A stretch of 64,000 nucleotides of DNA from Mycolicibacterium bacteremicum (GTDB lineage Bacteria > Actinomycetota > Actinomycetes > Mycobacteriales > Mycobacteriaceae). This document shows positions 61,825-64,000 of this stretch, one piece after another. Numbering within the stretch: position 1 is the first letter of the stretch; each line of letters opens with the position of its first letter. Position numbers and translations under genes: made by a program. The DNA is taken from NCBI RefSeq assembly GCF_002086115.1, contig NZ_MVHJ01000011.1, positions 124,001-188,000 on the forward strand, written 5' to 3'. The notes beneath the pieces were generated by a model. The model saw only the letters and a program-made list of their open reading frames with translations. It was not told the origin of the DNA and searched no databases.

Positions 61825-62745
61825 ATGGGAGGTGCCGTGCCGGACGAGACCACCGGGCGGGCATCCCCGCCCACCGAACGGGTCATCGCGCTGCTGAACT
61901 TCCTTTCCGCGCACCCGCACGACCGGTTCGGACTGTCCGAGCTGGCCCGCCGGGTCGACCTGAGCAAGCCGACCTGCCTGGGTATCCTCACCAGCCTCAC
62001 CGAAGCCGGTTACCTGGTGCGCGACTCCGGCGCGGGAGTCCGGGACAAGACCTACCGGCTGGGGCCGACGTTGATCACGCTGGGACACACCGCCCAGGAG
62101 TCGCTGCGGGTCAGTCCAGCCGCTCGTGACGAACTGCGAAAGCTCTGTGAGACATACGGGGTCACCGCCGCCTTGTCCGGCGTGGTCGACGATCGCATCA
62201 CGCTGCTGGAGCTCGTCGCACCACCGAACACGCCGGCGGCCGTGCGGGTCGGACAGAGCTACCCCTTCGCACCGCCGGTCGGCCTGATGTTCGTGCTCTG
62301 GGATGAGCGCGCCGTGCGGGACTGGCTGGCCAAGGAGCCGACCATCCCGCTGCGCACCGACACCGACCGGTTCGAGCGGGTGATCACGGCCTGCCGCGCC
62401 GCGGGATACCTGGTCGAGCGACTCACCCCCGGCGGCCGACGGCTCTACGCCCTGATGGCCGGCATGTCGAACACGCTGCCCGATGAATTGCGGGCACTGC
62501 TGGGCGAACTGGTCTCCGATATCGGTGAGCGGGTCTATCTGCCGGGCACCGATGGACCCGACACCCGCCACGACATCAGCGTCATCGCCGCGCCGGTGTT
62601 CGACCACCATCGACGCCAGGTCATGGTGGTCACACTACAGATCGGTGGTGCGCTCACCGATGACGAGATCGGTACGCGCGCAGCCGGACTGATCAGTACC
62701 GCCGACGCGCTGACCGCACAGCTGGGCGGTTCGAAACCGATGTGA
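61825..62745 (+). CDS. IclR-family transcriptional regulator
   Basis: 306 aa from the ATG at 61825; a GTG at 61837 after GGGAGG is also good. N-terminal winged helix with LSELARRVDLSKPTCLGILTSL; the C-terminal IclR ligand domain follows from about residue 85, with RVGQSYPFAPPVGLMFVLW. It sits divergently from the Rv3531c strand right after a strong KstR box, so KstR may control it. Effector unknown; a sterol-derived acid or CoA ester is a reasonable guess. Confidence 0.83.
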   Translation: MGGAVPDETTGRASPPTERVIALLNFLSAHPHDRFGLSELARRVDLSKPTCLGILTSLTEAGYLVRDSGAGVRDKTYRLGPTLITLGHTAQESLRVSPAARDELRKLCETYGVTAALSGVVDDRITLLELVAPPNTPAAVRVGQSYPFAPPVGLMFVLWDERAVRDWLAKEPTIPLRTDTDRFERVITACRAAGYLVERLTPGGRRLYALMAGMSNTLPDELRALLGELVSDIGERVYLPGTDGPDTRHDISVIAAPVFDHHRRQVMVVTLQIGGALTDDEIGTRAAGLISTADALTAQLGGSKPM

Positions 62746-62746
62746 T

Positions 62747-62765
62747 CACTCGTCGTCGGCGAGTG
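62747..62765. terminator. Small hairpin after the IclR gene
   Basis: CACTCG (62747-62752) pairs with CGAGTG (62760-62765) over a 7-nt loop, just past the IclR stop and before the convergent RecQ-like gene. Weak candidate. Confidence 0.3.
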
Positions 62766-62794
62766 CGTTCGCAGGACCGTGCCCGCGGACGTGC

Positions 62795-64000
62795 TCAGCT
62801 GACCGCCGCCAACGCGAACGGCAGCACGTCGACCGCTCCGGACCCCCGGACGGCCAGCCCCGCCATCGTCATGGTCCATCCGGTGTCGGTCATATCGTCG
62901 ACCAGCAGCACGGTCTCCCCTGCCACGCCGGTCGGTTGCTCCCAGGCATCGCGCAGCGCGGCGACCCGATAGGCCGAGTTGGCCGCGGTCACCGGGCGGT
63001 GCTGCGGCGAATATTGCAACACACCAAGGTCTTTCAACCGGCCCACCTCGGCCAGCCGGGCCGCCACACTGCGGATCAACTTCGGATGCCGGTGCGAGTC
63101 CATGGCCAGCACCGCGGTCGGACGCTGCGCCCAGTCCCACGCCTTGAGCACTTCGACGGCCGCGGCGATCACCGCGTCGGGCGCCTCGGCATCGGGTTCG
63201 TCGAGCAGCGTGCGCAGCCGGGCGCCCCAGCCCAGGTCGGTCAGCCGGCCGATCACCCGACCGGCCGCCGGCCCGTCGGTGATCCGACCCGACAGCTCCA
63301 CCCCGATCCGGCCCATGCCGGTGGGCCACTGCTTACGCGGCGCGATCTCGACACCAGGGCGCATCAGCGCAGCCCTGGTCGCCTCCGCTGCCTCGGTATC
63401 GACCTCGGACCGGTAGCGCGGACCGGCGCAGTTGTCGCACCGCCCGCACGGCTGCGGCCCGAGTTCCGGATCGTCGAGTTGCTTGCGCAGGAACACCATC
63501 CGGCATTCGGTGGTGCGCTGATAGTCGAGCATGGCCTGCTGTTCACGCTTGCGCGCCTCGTCCAGGCGCGCATAGCGCGGCTCGTCGTAGGACCACGGCT
63601 GCCCGGTACCGATCCAGCCGCCCTTGACCCGGCGTACCGCACCGTCGACGTCGAGGACCTTCAGCACCATCTCCAACCGCGACCGGTTCAGATCCACCAG
63701 CGGTTCCAACGCCGCGGTGGACAGCGGACGGTCGGGCTCGAGTGCGTCGATCACGTTGCGCACCATGGGTTCCGAGGGGAATGCCACCGATGCGAAGTAG
63801 CGCCACACATCGGCATCCTCACGGCCGGGAAGCAGGATCACCTCGGCGCTGGCGGTGGCGCGGCCGGCGCGGCCGACCTGTTGGTAGTAGGCGATCGGCG
63901 AGGACGGCGCACCCAGATGCACGACGAACCCCAGGTCGGGCTTGTCGAAGCCCATGCCCAGCGCCGAGGTGGCGATCAACGCCTTGACCCGGTTGTCCAG
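62795..64000 (-). CDS. RecQ-like DNA helicase with C-terminal phosphoribosyltransferase-like domain (5' end beyond window)
   Basis: 402 codons, including the stop, are visible; the N-terminal helicase core lies off the right edge. Helicase motifs V and VI are GMGFDKPDLGFVVHLG and YYQQVGRAGRA. The RecQ zinc site is CRMVFLRKQ then CGRCDNC. Near the C-terminus VLLVDDMTDTGWTMTMA is a PRPP-binding loop of phosphoribosyltransferases, unusual for a helicase. It probably unwinds DNA in repair; the PRTase-like part may be catalytic or regulatory. Convergent with the IclR gene. Confidence 0.82.
   Translation of the reverse strand: MDNRVKALIATSALGMGFDKPDLGFVVHLGAPSSPIAYYQQVGRAGRATASAEVILLPGREDADVWRYFASVAFPSEPMVRNVIDALEPDRPLSTAALEPLVDLNRSRLEMVLKVLDVDGAVRRVKGGWIGTGQPWSYDEPRYARLDEARKREQQAMLDYQRTTECRMVFLRKQLDDPELGPQPCGRCDNCAGPRYRSEVDTEAAEATRAALMRPGVEIAPRKQWPTGMGRIGVELSGRITDGPAAGRVIGRLTDLGWGARLRTLLDEPDAEAPDAVIAAAVEVLKAWDWAQRPTAVLAMDSHRHPKLIRSVAARLAEVGRLKDLGVLQYSPQHRPVTAANSAYRVAALRDAWEQPTGVAGETVLLVDDMTDTGWTMTMAGLAVRGSGAVDVLPFALAAVS

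Overview
The window is high-GC chromosomal DNA from a mycobacterium, most likely a fast-growing Mycolicibacterium-type species. The evidence is a complete yrbE4AB-mce4A-F operon, mycobacterial lipoprotein and DUF732 families, and a block whose gene order follows the M. tuberculosis Rv3485c-Rv3531c cholesterol region as I recall it, but without the PE/PPE genes. No tRNA, rRNA, insertion sequence, prophage or CRISPR array was seen, and no gene-free stretch exceeds about 300 bases.

Region 1 (1-5.7 kb) is a phosphorus uptake locus. A divergent GntR repressor (PhnF-like, cut by the left edge) faces a phosphonatase-like HAD hydrolase, the ABC importer PhnD-PhnC-PhnE (PhnE is a double-length permease) and a zinc alcohol dehydrogenase. 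Three copies of a TGGTATAGACCA-like operator lie between them. Region 2 (5.7-9.6 kb) holds small hypothetical and exported proteins, a DUF4185 protein and a DKNYY-repeat lipoprotein. Region 3 (9.7-15.3 kb) is a molybdenum hydroxylase operon: XdhC, large subunit, CoxG, FAD subunit and 2Fe-2S subunit. The large-subunit active-site loop is neither the form I nor the form II CO dehydrogenase signature.

Region 4 (15.8-62.7 kb) is the sterol side-chain and ring degradation region. Eight KstR-type boxes (TNNAACNNGTTNNA) lie in its intergenic gaps. They flank an SDR gene, hsd4A-fdxD, yrbE4A-mce4F with two Mce-associated genes (steroid import), fadE26-fadE27-fadD17-SDR, fadD19 with a nitronate-monooxygenase-like gene, echA19, the F420-oxidoreductase/ADC-like/cyp142 strand, the double-DUF35 protein with ltp4-ltp3, kshA with a Cys-rich partner, and an SDR/sulfotransferase strand divergent from an IclR regulator. 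Together they cover uptake (Mce4), side-chain oxidation and activation (CYP142, FadD19, FadD17), beta-oxidation and aldol cleavage (FadE26/27, EchA19, Hsd4A, Ltp3/4) and ring opening (KshA). otsA (trehalose-6-phosphate synthase) is embedded in the block.

Two islands without KstR boxes interrupt the block. At 35-39 kb there are an LpqN-like lipoprotein, a PH-like membrane protein, an Old Yellow Enzyme, an epimerase and a TetR regulator. At 43-48.7 kb there are a TAXI binding protein, a dicarboxylate-type MFS carrier, a two-component system and an azoreductase/MarR pair; a CRP-type site precedes the MFS gene. The right edge cuts a RecQ-like helicase carrying a C-terminal phosphoribosyltransferase-like domain.

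Most of this is recognisable biology. The less explained parts are a 23-codon ORF coupled at both ends between mce4A and mce4B, the cysteine-free double DUF35/Ltp set, the orphan molybdenum hydroxylase, the CRP-marked TAXI/MFS/two-component cluster, several long hairpins without U-tracts, and repeated CTAG-shared stop codons of convergent genes. Rv numbers and family assignments come from memory and inspection, not from a search.
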